Of a stretch of DNA of 64,000 nucleotides, positions 34,854 through 44,219 are shown piece after piece. Numbering within the stretch: position 1 is the stretch's first letter; each line of letters opens with the position of its first letter. The position numbers and the translations under genes were made by a program. Origin of the DNA: Burkholderia sp. Ac-20365 (GTDB lineage Bacteria; Pseudomonadota; Gammaproteobacteria; Burkholderiales; Burkholderiaceae). The notes beneath the pieces were generated by a model. That model searched no databases. It saw only the letters and a list, made by a program, of their open reading frames with translations, and was not told the DNA's origin. Location of the stretch: the NCBI RefSeq assembly GCF_017104715.1, contig NZ_JAAGPI010000017.1:62001-126000 (forward strand), read 5' to 3'.

Positions 34854-36419
34854 TTACTTCACCGCGATTTCATCGAAGTTGAACGAGCCGTCCGGCGCGA
34901 CATACGCACCCGAGAGCCGCTTGCTGCGCGCGTACACGACCTTCTCCTTGACGAGGAAGATCCACGGCGCGTCGGCCCAGATGCGCTTTTGCGCGTCGCC
35001 GTAGAGCGCGGCCTTCTGCGTGCGGTCGGTGGTTTCGAGCGCCTTCGTCAGATCGCTGTCGACGGTGTCGTTCTTGTAGTACGCGGTATTCACGAGCTTC
35101 GGCGGATACGACGACGACGCGAGCAGCGGCGTGATGCCCCAATCCGCTTCACCCGTCGACGACGACCAGCCGATGTAATACATGCGCACCGGCGCTGTTG
35201 CCGGGTCTTGCGCGCTTTCGACCTTCGCGACGCGCTGTCCCGCCTCGAGCGCTTCGACGCTCGCCTTCACGCCCACTTGCGCAAGCTGCTGCTGCACGAA
35301 CTGGATCGTCTTTTGTGCAGTGGAGTTGTTGTACGCCGACCAGAGCGTCGTCTCGAAGCCGTTGGGATAGCCCGCTTCCTTCAGCAGTTCACGCGCCTTC
35401 GCCGGGTCATACGGCCAGGGACCAAGCTTCGTTGCGTAGTCGACGCCTTCAGGCAAAACACCGTCGGCGGGCACCGCGTAACCCGAGAACGCGACCTTCG
35501 CGAGCGCTTCCTTGTTGATCGCGTAGTTCAACGCTTCACGCACCTTCGGGTTATCGAACGGTTTCTTGGTCGTGTTCAGGCTGACGTAGCGGTTGATGAT
35601 CGACGGCGTCGCGATGATGTCGACCTTCGCATCCGATTGCAGCGCGGCAGCCTGTTCGAACGGAATGCGGAACGCGAAATCGGCCTCACCCGTGCGCATC
35701 AGCGCGGCGCGCGTGTTGTTGTCGACCACCGGCTTCCAGTCGATCTCATCGACCTTCGGATAACCCTTCTTCCAGTAACCGTCGAACTTCTTCACGGTCA
35801 GGTCACCTGCCGGATCCCATTTCACGAGTTCGAACGGACCTGTGCCGACCGGATGGAATGCGAGGTCCTTGCTACCGTACTTCTTGATCGCAGCCGGCGA
35901 GATCATCACCGCCGACGGATGCGCGAGCACGTTGACGAATGCCGAGAACGGCGCCTTCAACGTGACCTTCACCGTGTACGGATCGACCACTTCCGTCTTC
36001 TCGATGCGGCTGAACATGTTGTAGCGCTTGAGCTTGTTCGCCGGATCCGTCACGCGGTCGAACGTTGCCTTCACGGCCGCTGCGTTGAAGTCGGTGCCGT
36101 CCTGGAACTTCACGCCCTGGCGCAGCTTGAACGTGTAGACGCGCGCATCGGGGCTCGCCTCGTAGCTCGTCGCGAGCACGTTGACCAGCTTCATGTCCTT
36201 GTCGAAGCCGAACAGACCTTGATAGAACGACTTCGATACGGCTTGCGAGAGCGTGTCGTTGGCGTCGTACGGATCTAGCGTCGTGAAGGTCGAGTCGACG
36301 GCCATCACGGCTGTCGTGGCCGCATGCGCGGCGCCCGACGCGAGCATCGCAAAGACCAGCGCGCCGCTCGTCACGAGCGAGCGCAGGCGCAACGGTTTGG
36401 AAAGGAGAAGCGTTGTCAT
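34854..36419 (-). CDS. gsiB: Peptide ABC transporter solute-binding protein, GsiB type
   Basis: The 521 residues begin with a signal peptide ending near GAAHA. Family 5 binding-protein blocks are present: STFTTLDPYDANDTLSQAVS, KLRQGVKFQDGTDFNAAAVK, GTGPFELVKWDPAGDLTV, YAINKEALAKVAFSGYAVPA and DAPWIFLVKEKVVYA. Length and the GTGPF-type hinge match GsiB/DppA. It binds peptide in the periplasm for GsiC/GsiD. Confidence 0.9.
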   Translation of the reverse strand: MTTLLLSKPLRLRSLVTSGALVFAMLASGAAHAATTAVMAVDSTFTTLDPYDANDTLSQAVSKSFYQGLFGFDKDMKLVNVLATSYEASPDARVYTFKLRQGVKFQDGTDFNAAAVKATFDRVTDPANKLKRYNMFSRIEKTEVVDPYTVKVTLKAPFSAFVNVLAHPSAVMISPAAIKKYGSKDLAFHPVGTGPFELVKWDPAGDLTVKKFDGYWKKGYPKVDEIDWKPVVDNNTRAALMRTGEADFAFRIPFEQAAALQSDAKVDIIATPSIINRYVSLNTTKKPFDNPKVREALNYAINKEALAKVAFSGYAVPADGVLPEGVDYATKLGPWPYDPAKARELLKEAGYPNGFETTLWSAYNNSTAQKTIQFVQQQLAQVGVKASVEALEAGQRVAKVESAQDPATAPVRMYYIGWSSSTGEADWGITPLLASSSYPPKLVNTAYYKNDTVDSDLTKALETTDRTQKAALYGDAQKRIWADAPWIFLVKEKVVYARSKRLSGAYVAPDGSFNFDEIAVK

Positions 36420-36506
36420 CGTTTCAAAACTCCACTGAGCGAGGGTGCTGCCTGTTGTTATGCCGCTGGTCTGCGCGGCTTCCGGATTGCTGCGATGAAC
36501 CTGTGA

Positions 36507-38405
36507 CTAATAAGCGCCGCCGATACGATGCGCGGCCACGAAGTGATCCGGCCCGACGGCCACGAGCGGCGCGACGACGGGCTCGTTGTCGAGCGAGCGG
36601 ATCGGGCTCGGTAATTCGTCGACGGCGAGCATGCGTTTGGCGTGGCGGCGCGCGGGATCGGCGACAGGCACGGCGCCCATCAGCTTTTTCGTGTACGGAT
36701 GCTGCGGCGATTCGAACACCGCGCGGCGCGGCCCGATCTCGACGATCTGCCCGAGATACATCACCGCGACGCGATGACTGATGCGCTCGACCACGGCCAT
36801 GTCGTGCGAGATGAACAGATACGCGACGCCCAATTCGCGCTGCAAATCCAGCATCAGATTGACGATCTGCGCCTGCACGGAAACATCGAGCGCCGACACG
36901 GATTCGTCGGCGATCACGACCTTCGGATTGAGCGCCAGCGCGCGCGCAATCGCGATGCGTTGACGCTGGCCGCCGGAGAACTCATGCGGATAGCGGCGCG
37001 CGGCATCGGCGGGCAGTCCGACCTTGTCGAGCAGCCACGCGACACGTTCTTGCGCTGCCTTGCCGCTCGCGACGTTGTGCACGAGCAGCGGCTCCATGAT
37101 CGAGAAACCGACCGTCAGACGCGGATTGAGCGACGCGAACGGATCCTGAAAGATGAACTGGATATCGCGTCGCAAGGCTTGCAGCGAGGGACCGCTCAAT
37201 GCGCTGATGTCCTTGCCATTGAACTCGATGCTGCCGCTCTGGCTTTCGACGAGACGCAGCAGCGAGCGCCCCGTGGTCGATTTGCCGCAACCGGATTCGC
37301 CGACCAGCGCGAGCGTTTCACCAGCGCGCAGATCGAAGCTGACACGCTCGACGGCATGCACGCGGCCGGTGAGCTTGCCGAACAGGCCGGTGCGAACGGG
37401 GAAACGCGTGACGAGATCGCGTACGCGGAGAATCGGTTGTGCTTGCGTGTCAGATGTGTCCTGCGCCGAGTTGCCTCCAACAGGTACCTGCTGCGCGTGT
37501 TCGCCATCCAGCGAAAGCAATGAAAACTTCGCAGGCGTATCCGTGCCCTGCATCGAACCGAGCTTTGGCACAGCCGCGAGCAACGCTTTCGTATAAGCAT
37601 GCGCGGGCGCTGCGAACAGTTTCGCCGACTCGCCTTCTTCCACCTTGTCGCCGCGATACATCACGAGCACGCGGTCCGCGACTTCCGCGACGACGCCCAT
37701 GTCGTGCGTGATGAAGATCACGCCCATGTTCATTTCGTCCTGCAAGCCGCGTATCAGTTGCAGGATCTGCGCCTGGATCGTCACGTCGAGCGCGGTGGTC
37801 GGCTCGTCGGCAATCAGCAACGACGGCTTGCATGACAGCGCCATCGCGATCATCACGCGCTGCCGCATGCCGCCCGACAGTTGATGCGGATAGCGCGCGG
37901 CCACACGGCGTGCTTCCGGAATGCGCACGAGATCGAGCAGACGCAGCGTTTCCGCATGTGCTTCGCTGCGGCTCTTGTTCTGATGCAGCGCGATCGCTTC
38001 GCCGATCTGGTCGCCGACCGTGAAGACCGGATTGAGCGACGTCATCGGTTCCTGAAAAATCATCGCAATGTCGGCGCCGCGGATCGAACGCATCGTGCCT
38101 TGCGAAGCTTGTGCGATATCGAGCACGCTGCCGTTGCGCCGACGAAACGCAATCGAGCCGTTTGCGATGCGCCCGCCGCCATGTTCGACGAGACGCATCA
38201 GTGCGAGCGACGTCACCGATTTACCCGACCCCGACTCGCCGACGATCGCGAGCGTCTCACCGCGATCGACGGTCAGCGACAGGTCGCGCACGGCATTGAA
38301 CGTGGTCTCGCCGCGACGGAAAGCGACCGTGAGCCGGTCGATATCGACGACGCGTTGTGACGGCAGATTGTCGAGCGCGCGTGGCTGGTTCGGCGTGTTC
38401 GGCAC
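36507..38405 (-). CDS. gsiA: Peptide ABC transporter fused ATP-binding protein, GsiA type
   Basis: A GTG start at 38405 is chosen because GGAGAA precedes it by six bases and it follows the iaaA stop by 52; a longer frame to 38501 would run into iaaA. The 632 residues hold two ABC domains with Walker A GESGSGKS and GESGCGKS, signatures LSGGMRQRV and FSGGQRQRI, and Walker B LLIADEPTTALD and VVIADESVSALD. In the second Walker B a Ser replaces the usual Pro. Double ATPases of this form are typical of GsiA (YliA). Confidence 0.9.
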   Translation of the reverse strand: MPNTPNQPRALDNLPSQRVVDIDRLTVAFRRGETTFNAVRDLSLTVDRGETLAIVGESGSGKSVTSLALMRLVEHGGGRIANGSIAFRRRNGSVLDIAQASQGTMRSIRGADIAMIFQEPMTSLNPVFTVGDQIGEAIALHQNKSRSEAHAETLRLLDLVRIPEARRVAARYPHQLSGGMRQRVMIAMALSCKPSLLIADEPTTALDVTIQAQILQLIRGLQDEMNMGVIFITHDMGVVAEVADRVLVMYRGDKVEEGESAKLFAAPAHAYTKALLAAVPKLGSMQGTDTPAKFSLLSLDGEHAQQVPVGGNSAQDTSDTQAQPILRVRDLVTRFPVRTGLFGKLTGRVHAVERVSFDLRAGETLALVGESGCGKSTTGRSLLRLVESQSGSIEFNGKDISALSGPSLQALRRDIQFIFQDPFASLNPRLTVGFSIMEPLLVHNVASGKAAQERVAWLLDKVGLPADAARRYPHEFSGGQRQRIAIARALALNPKVVIADESVSALDVSVQAQIVNLMLDLQRELGVAYLFISHDMAVVERISHRVAVMYLGQIVEIGPRRAVFESPQHPYTKKLMGAVPVADPARRHAKRMLAVDELPSPIRSLDNEPVVAPLVAVGPDHFVAAHRIGGAY

Positions 38406-38457
38406 GATGATTTCTCCGGGCTTCAGAAGCAGATGGATTGCGTGAGCGTGACGGCGG

Positions 38458-39453
38458 CTAGCGGTAGATCGCCGTGACGGGCGCTTCGCCGACGCGCGCA
38501 TAGCCGCGATACATGCCCTCGGTGTTGAAGGGCAGCACGACGTTGCCGTGCGAATCGACGGCGATCAGGCCGCCGCGACCGTCGATGCGGGGCAGGCGGT
38601 TCATCACGACGTCGTTCGCCGCATCTTCGAGCGACGCGCCGCGATAGGCCATCTGCGCGGCGACGTCGTAGGCGGCGACCATGCGCATGAACATTTCACC
38701 GGAACCGGTCGTCGAGACGGCGCAGGTTGCGTCGTCGGCATAGCAGCCCGCGCCGATCAGCGGTGCGTCGCCGACGCGGCCCAACTGCTTGTTGGTGATG
38801 CCGCCCGTCGATGTCGCAGCCGCGACGTGGCCGTACAGATCGACGGCGACCGCGCCGACCGTGCCGAATTTCTTGTTCGGATCGATCGGTTCGTGAGGCA
38901 AGGAGTCTTTCTCCGCGGAGCGCCCGGCTTCGGCGGCAAGCGACGCGCCGTCGTGGTCGAGCATCGCCCGGTCCTGCTCTCGCGCGAGCTGCCACTGGCG
39001 ATAACGCGCATCCGTATGGAAGTACGACGGATCGACGAATTCGAGGCCTTGTGTCTGTGCGAACGCTTCCGCACCTTCGGCTGTGAACATCACGTGCTCG
39101 CTGTATTCGAGCACGTGGCGCGCGGCGACGATGGGATTGCGTACGCGCTTCACGCAAGACACGGCACCGGCTTCGAGCGTGCGGCCGTCCATGATCGACG
39201 CATCGAGTTCGTGCGTGCCCGCCGACGTGAAAACCGCGCCATGCCCGGCGTTGAACAGCGGACAGTCTTCGAGCAGACGCACGGCTTGCGTGACGGCGTC
39301 GAGCGCGCTGCCGCCGTCGGCGAGCACGCGCTGCGCGGCGACCAGCACGGCGCGCAGTTCGGCGTGATAGCGGGCTTCCGCATCGGGGGCCATCGACGCG
39401 CGCACGATCGTGCCCGCGCCTCCGTGAATCGCGATTACCGCGTTGGAAGTCAT
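38458..39453 (-). CDS. iaaA: Isoaspartyl peptidase / L-asparaginase (Ntn hydrolase)
   Basis: ATG 39453 (MTSNAVIAIHGGAGTIV) overlaps the regulator stop by four bases and gives 331 residues. Type 2 asparaginase features are NAGHGAVFTSAGTHELDASIMDG and the autocleavage Thr in KKFGTVGAVAVDLYGHVAAATSTGG. The Ntn Thr after cleavage splits beta-aspartyl dipeptides. In E. coli iaaA directly precedes gsiABCD, exactly the arrangement here. A different asparaginase family member lies at 21753-22802. Confidence 0.92.
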   Translation of the reverse strand: MTSNAVIAIHGGAGTIVRASMAPDAEARYHAELRAVLVAAQRVLADGGSALDAVTQAVRLLEDCPLFNAGHGAVFTSAGTHELDASIMDGRTLEAGAVSCVKRVRNPIVAARHVLEYSEHVMFTAEGAEAFAQTQGLEFVDPSYFHTDARYRQWQLAREQDRAMLDHDGASLAAEAGRSAEKDSLPHEPIDPNKKFGTVGAVAVDLYGHVAAATSTGGITNKQLGRVGDAPLIGAGCYADDATCAVSTTGSGEMFMRMVAAYDVAAQMAYRGASLEDAANDVVMNRLPRIDGRGGLIAVDSHGNVVLPFNTEGMYRGYARVGEAPVTAIYR

Positions 39454-40397
39454 TGCTTCTTCTTTGCCTTGTTGAGAGTGGGCCGCGTGGCGGATTTCGA
39501 ATGAGACGTCAGCGTTGATGTGTCGGTGAGCCACGGCAACACGAACTCGGTCATGTTGGCGGCGGCCTGCGCGGAGCGCTTCTTGCGGAACGCAACGGCA
39601 TCGCACAGCGCTTCGATCACCGCGAGCACGGTCGCTTCCGATGTCGCGGCAAGACGCCGTTCAGCGCGGATAAAAAGCGAGCGCGTGGCGAGCGTCGCGA
39701 GCGGCGAGGTCGGGCCGTCTGTCAACGCGAGCACTTCCGCGCCGAGACCGGCGGCGCGGCGCGCGAGTTCAATCGTGTCGTCGACGTAGCGCGGGAAGGC
39801 GATCGCGATCACCAGATCGCCCTTGCCCGCATTGAAGAGCCGACGCGCAGCATGCGTCGGCCCGCCGATCAGCGCGAGCGACTGCACGTTGTCGTGATAC
39901 GGCAGCAGGTTGTGCTCCATCAGGCTCGCGAGAAACGCGCTCGCACCCGAGCCGATGATGAATACGCGACGCGCCGCGATGATGGCTTCGACAGCGGCCT
40001 CGGCTGCGGTGTTGTCGATCGCGCCGCGGGTCGTGCCGAGGTTGGTGGCGGCCTGTTCTAGCGACGCGCTGAACAGTTCGTCGCCGTTGGTCTGCGATTC
40101 CTGCGCTGAACGCAGACGCTCGACGGGCGCGAGTGTCGCTTCGAAGCCGCGCACGAGCGCTTCACGAAACGCCGGAAAACCGTCGAAGCCAAGCGCACGG
40201 GCAAAGCGGTTCGCCGTGGCGACCGACGCGCCGACCGCCGTCGCCAGCTCGTCGATGCGCATGGTGGCGGCGCGAAACTGGTTGGCCAGCACGAACTCGC
40301 CCATGCGCCGGTGAACGGGCGTGAGGATCGGCATGGCCGCCGTGATGCGGGCGGCGATGGCGGGCTCGGCGGCAGCGGGCGGGTTGGGGCGCGGCAT
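39450..40397 (-). CDS. RpiR/MurR-family regulator with SIS domain
   Basis: This 315-residue protein has an N-terminal RpiR-type helix-turn-helix (MRIDELATAVGASVATANRFARALGFDGFPAF) and a C-terminal SIS sugar-phosphate-binding domain (RRVFIIGSGASAFLASLMEHNL, KGDLVIAIAFPRYVDDTIEL). It is the first gene of the leftward peptide operon and overlaps iaaA. Tandem AT-rich palindromes lie just upstream. A SIS-domain effector, perhaps a muropeptide-derived sugar phosphate as for MurR, would fit a cell-wall salvage operon (inference). Confidence 0.88.
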   Translation of the reverse strand: MPRPNPPAAAEPAIAARITAAMPILTPVHRRMGEFVLANQFRAATMRIDELATAVGASVATANRFARALGFDGFPAFREALVRGFEATLAPVERLRSAQESQTNGDELFSASLEQAATNLGTTRGAIDNTAAEAAVEAIIAARRVFIIGSGASAFLASLMEHNLLPYHDNVQSLALIGGPTHAARRLFNAGKGDLVIAIAFPRYVDDTIELARRAAGLGAEVLALTDGPTSPLATLATRSLFIRAERRLAATSEATVLAVIEALCDAVAFRKKRSAQAAANMTEFVLPWLTDTSTLTSHSKSATRPTLNKAKKKQ

Positions 40398-40433
40398 GGT
40401 TGTCGGAGCGATTCCGTCAGGTTGGATCTCGAA

Positions 40434-40478
40434 TGAAAGTGAATTTACATGAAATTTATCTTGTGAAAATAAATTTTC
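40434..40478. promoter_or_regulatory. AT-rich operator cluster upstream of the RpiR gene
   Basis: GAAAAT-AA-ATTTTC (40465-40478) is a perfect dyad. Two weaker relatives, TGAAAGTGAATTTACA (40434-40449) and TGAAATTTATCTTG (40450-40463), precede it. All share GAAA...ATTT half-sites, the type bound by RpiR regulators. They sit 37-80 bases upstream of the regulator start, fitting autoregulation of the whole operon. Confidence 0.6.
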
Positions 40479-40719
40479 GTTCGGATGGGGGTTTGTACGG
40501 GGGAAGGGGGCTCAGCGACTTCTTAGCGCCGACCCCGAGCCGGCGCGATGATTCAGATCAGATTTGGGGATCGCGCAGTGCCGCGTGTGGAGCACTGGGA
40601 CAAAAGGAGGGCAGCTCGATCACCGTATGGAAAGCGGCCATCGCTCGCAGGCGGTGCCGGTTGGTGTATCGATTGACTGTAAGCGTGCTGGTGTAACGGT
40701 GGCTTGTCGCGGGAAGCCT
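40479..40719. other. Gene-free spacer between the RpiR operon and tssJ
   Basis: No plausible gene is present on either strand in this 241-base stretch. It includes a G-rich run near 40484-40510. It may contain leftover sequence from the damaged type VI locus, but I recognise no tss or vgrG fragment. Confidence 0.4.
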
Positions 40720-41334
40720 TTAGCCGGGCGTCGCCGACGAATCCGCTTTCGCTTTTGGCGGCGTCGTCGCGGGCCCACTCTGCTGGGGCGCGTCGTGGCT
40801 GACCGGCTGGGGTTTGGCATCCACCAGTTCCATTACGTTGCCGCGCACGACGATCTTCACGGGATCGGTTTTTTTCCACTGCTTCCTGGGCACCAATAGC
40901 TTCCACGTCGAGTCGCGGTCGGGATTGCGGAAGAACGCCACGACGCCTACGTACTGCGCATCTTCCTTCATAGGCTCGTTGATGCTCGCACTCGCCTCGG
41001 GACGCAATACGACGTCACGCGTTGCGAGCAGATCGGCTTTCAGCGCGTTGAGATCGTCGGTTTGCAGTTGCGCGTACTCCAGTTGCTGGAAGCTATGCGC
41101 ATCCTTCAACTGATACAACCGCACGACCGTCGATAGCGATTGCCCCGCAGCGTTTTCGTTCAACGAAGCACGGCTGACAAGATCGACGCTCATCGTTTTT
41201 ACCTGTGTCGTGAAGACCCATTTGGCGGCATCGACGGTGCTGTCGGACACTGCCTGCGTCATTCCGCAGCCGGCCAGTGTGATTGCAGTCAACGCCAGTG
41301 CGCTCATGCCGAGCGCGTTCATCTTGCTATTCAT
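40720..41334 (-). CDS. tssJ: Type VI secretion lipoprotein TssJ
   Basis: This 204-residue lipoprotein has lipobox LAGC (cleavage before C23). TssJ features are VVRLYQLKDAHSFQQLEYAQL and DAQYVGVVAFFRNPDRDSTWKL, the transthyretin-like fold that contacts TssM in the outer-membrane complex. The C-terminus is a Pro/Ala/Ser tail longer than usual. It overlaps the tssG stop by four bases. No tssM, tssK or tssL lies in the window, so the gene is probably not part of a working apparatus. Confidence 0.88.
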   Translation of the reverse strand: MNSKMNALGMSALALTAITLAGCGMTQAVSDSTVDAAKWVFTTQVKTMSVDLVSRASLNENAAGQSLSTVVRLYQLKDAHSFQQLEYAQLQTDDLNALKADLLATRDVVLRPEASASINEPMKEDAQYVGVVAFFRNPDRDSTWKLLVPRKQWKKTDPVKIVVRGNVMELVDAKPQPVSHDAPQQSGPATTPPKAKADSSATPG

Positions 41335-42446
41335 GTTTTTCGGCTCTGTTCGTTGTGTTCTGCGGATCGCGGCATCGACGTGCCATCGTTGCTGTTGCCC
41401 GTCCAGATGCCCAGTTGCACGCGTACGTGTCCGCTGTTACGGTTCAGCGCGCCGGTGCCCGCCAGACGCGTCGTAAAGCCGAGTCGCACGTCGTTCGCAT
41501 TGAGCTTCTGTTCCGGCATCAGACCGGGCGCGACCTGCATCTCAAGATGCGCCTGCGCTTCGTAACCAAGGTAGAACCGCAACAGCGTCATCACTTCGCG
41601 ATGCGCGTGATGTCCGGGAAGCAGTGCAAGCACGGACTCGCGTGTTTGCGGCGTGAGCGTGATGCGCACGCTGTTGCTTCTGTCGTGAAAGCCACGGCCC
41701 AGTAGACAGGCTTCGCCGAGCGCCATCTGCTGATCACCGCGCACCGCGATCCAGACGGGATGAAACTCATCGACTTCCACATGCGCATCGGCTACGGCGT
41801 GACGCAGAATGCCCGCCAGACCTTCGGCCGTGCGTGTCTTCTGACCGGCGAGACCGAGCATCGACAGGAGTTTGCGCGGGCCGACCGTGCGCGCGATGTC
41901 AGGCGTGCCAATGCCGAGTCCCGCGTAGCTGAGCAGATACTGCGAAATTTCATCAACGCCATCCGGTCTGAAACCGGCCGGATAGCGATACTTGCGCCAC
42001 ACGCGGTAGTACTGCGTGACGACGCGGTGATGGAACAGATCGAGAAAGCCGGCGAGCGGCTCGGCGCCTTCGCGGTTTTGCGCGATCTCGTCGGCGAAGT
42101 ACGACGGCATGCGCGCATCGACGCCATAGAGGCCGAGAAACGTGGTGATGACGGAAGGTGGTTTCGACGGATCGTCTGGGTCGATTTCCGTCGCGTCGAT
42201 TTCACGGCGCGGGAATCCGAAGCGGCCGTGCGAGCGGAAACGAACAGGCTCGTCCGCCGGCGAATCCGTCGTGCCGAGCGGCGGCTGATTGGGCGCTGCC
42301 AGTTCGATGAGCTGGCAGAAGCGGAAGAAATTCATCTGCGACGCGTGATCGAGCAGCGCGGACAACAGTGGGCGATCGGCCGCTTGGGGCGGCGTGGCTT
42401 GCCGGCCGTTCAAAACGGTGCTCCTTCGCCCTTGGTGTCCGGCCAT
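41331..42446 (-). CDS. tssG: Type VI secretion baseplate protein TssG
   Basis: The 371 residues match TssG (VasB, ImpH): the N-terminal segment MNFFRFCQLIELAAPNQPPLG, then VRFRSHGRFGFPRREI, ITTFLGLYGVDARMPSYFADEI, FLDLFHHRVVTQYYRVWRKYRY and the late AQAHLEMQVAPGLMPEQKL. It forms the TssF2G baseplate wedge. It is full-length and apparently intact, overlapping the 3' end of the truncated tssF by 37 bases, but it has lost its upstream promoter with the tssF 5' end. Confidence 0.88.
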   Translation of the reverse strand: MAGHQGRRSTVLNGRQATPPQAADRPLLSALLDHASQMNFFRFCQLIELAAPNQPPLGTTDSPADEPVRFRSHGRFGFPRREIDATEIDPDDPSKPPSVITTFLGLYGVDARMPSYFADEIAQNREGAEPLAGFLDLFHHRVVTQYYRVWRKYRYPAGFRPDGVDEISQYLLSYAGLGIGTPDIARTVGPRKLLSMLGLAGQKTRTAEGLAGILRHAVADAHVEVDEFHPVWIAVRGDQQMALGEACLLGRGFHDRSNSVRITLTPQTRESVLALLPGHHAHREVMTLLRFYLGYEAQAHLEMQVAPGLMPEQKLNANDVRLGFTTRLAGTGALNRNSGHVRVQLGIWTGNSNDGTSMPRSAEHNEQSRKT

Positions 42447-43459
42447 TCGATGCGCCGGCCGGTCGGTTGCGACACGATCACGAGCCTGGTGTAGAGGTTG
42501 AGCGACGCATAGAGACCGAGAAAGCGGTTCAACATGCCGCCGAACAGTTCGAGATCGCCATTGCCGGCGAAGCGGCTGCTATCGATGGTCACGACGATTT
42601 CGACGCCGCGTTGCAGGCCGCCGCGCACCAGTTTCTGCAGCAGGTGGTGTTGAACATCGGTGATCGCGTCGATGCGCCGCCGGTTCAGTTCGCCGTCCGT
42701 CCAGTCATATAGCGCGAGACTGCCGCGCAGGATCTCGGCGTTGAGCAGCGACAGATAATTCGGCGCGAGATGCGATAGCACGCGCCACTGGAAGCGGTCG
42801 CCAGTCGGCGGGTAGACGGGCAAGGTTGGTGCGCAAAGGTTACGCACGGCACCAATGTTCGTAAAACCGCCGCGCATGCGCGTGATGCCTGCTTCGCGCA
42901 GTGCCTTGCGCGGCAGCATGCCATTGGTGCCCGTCACCGATAGCGATAGCGTTTCCTTTGGCAGCGCCTCCGCACGCTCCCATGCATGCCCGCCGAGCAC
43001 CAGCCACGTGTCGAGCCGACCCGCTGGCCCGCGACGCACGCGGGTATGAAAATAACGCTCGGGCATTTCATGGCGCAGCATGCCGCCGCGATGGCGAAAC
43101 GCCGCAAACGGCACATATTCGAAGCGCTGACCTGTGCCCGCATCGAAACCCTGAACGGTATCGACCGAATAGACCTCGACGCTCGCGCCATATTGCTCGC
43201 GCGCGTTGACGCGGTATTCGGTCTCGAACTGCGTGACGGTGACGGGCGCAGCTTCGAGGGCAAACAGATTGATGATGGGCGTGCAGAAGAGGCGAACGTT
43301 TTGCGCGTTGAAGCGCATGTCGTCGGGATACGGCTGAGCCATGACGATCTCGACGTCGACGTGCGTGGCGGCAGCGGGGATGGCCTGAATGTCGAGACCG
43401 AGCAGATCGACAAACATGAACTTCTCGGGAAACGTGAAGTACTCGAGCAGCAATTGATA
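42410..43459 (-). pseudogene. tssF: tssF, 5'-truncated
   Basis: The frame encodes 349 residues corresponding to the C-terminal part of TssF (VasA, ImpG), beginning YQLLLEYFTFPEKFMFVDLL, a block that lies well inside a full-length protein of about 600 residues. A stop (TGA) is met directly upstream, and the sequence beyond 43459 is tssH on the other strand. The first 250 or so codons and the start are absent. Blocks such as VYPPTGDRFQWRVLSHLAPN confirm the identity. It cannot give an intact baseplate protein. Confidence 0.88.
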
Positions 43460-44219
43460 TCAGGAAGCGCATACCGTTTCCCAACTCAAAGGATCGCCGC
43501 CGGGCTATGTGGGCTACGGCCAGGGCGGCGTGCTGACGGAAGCCGTGCGCCAGCGGCCATACAGCGTGGTCCTGCTGGACGAGGTCGAAAAAGCGCACCG
43601 TGACGTGCTGAATCTGTTCTATCAGGTATTCGATCGCGGCTTCATGCGTGATGGCGAAGGCCGCATCATCGACTTTCGCAACACAGTCATTCTGATGACG
43701 TCGAATCTCGCCAGCGAGCAGATTGTCTCGGCTGCCGATCTCACGGGCCGCACGCCAGATGAAGCTGACGATACGACGCTTTCCGGCAACGCGCCAGTCA
43801 GTGACGCGACGTTGATAGAGCTCATCCGTCCCACGTTGCTGCAACACTTTCAGCCCGCGTTGCTCGCACGTTTTCAAACGGTGATCTATCGGCCGCTTTC
43901 TATTGCTGCACTCGCGAGCATCGTGCGCATGAAGCTCGACAAGGTCGCGCAGCGGATCGCGAAACGCTTCGATGCGGAACTGATCTGCGACGTCACGCTG
44001 ATCGATGAGATTGTCGAGGCCTGCCGAACACCGGACTCGGGCGCACGGAATATCGATAGCCTGCTCGATCGGCAGATTCTGCCCGTGCTCTCACGCGAAC
44101 TACTACTGCGTTCAGCGCACGGAAAACTGCCGGCGACGATACGGTTGTCGTCGAACAAAACGGAATGCGTGGTCATCGATTTCGAAGAGGTCTCGCCTCA
44201 CGCGGAGTTCGCGCTATGA
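43458..44219 (+). pseudogene. tssH: tssH (clpV), 5'-truncated
   Basis: The open frame starts in mid-gene with YQEAHTVSQLKGSPPGYVGY and runs 253 residues to the normal C-terminus. It covers only the second AAA+ module of ClpV from just after its P-loop: Walker B SVVLLDEVEKAHRDVL, sensor region NTVILMTSNLASEQI, and the C-terminal domain. About 600 codons, including the first ATPase domain and the VipB-binding N-terminus, are missing. The frame shares two bases with truncated tssF at the junction. It overlaps the tssE start (ATGA). Confidence 0.88.

Noticed and set aside
40400..40696. A 98-codon rightward frame between the RpiR gene and tssJ
   Set aside because: The sequence has no recognisable domain, starts inside the operator region and shows no codon pattern of real genes.
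42410..44219. Functional tssF and tssH genes with internal starts
   Set aside because: Both lack hundreds of N-terminal codons including whole essential domains, and they abut at one breakpoint.
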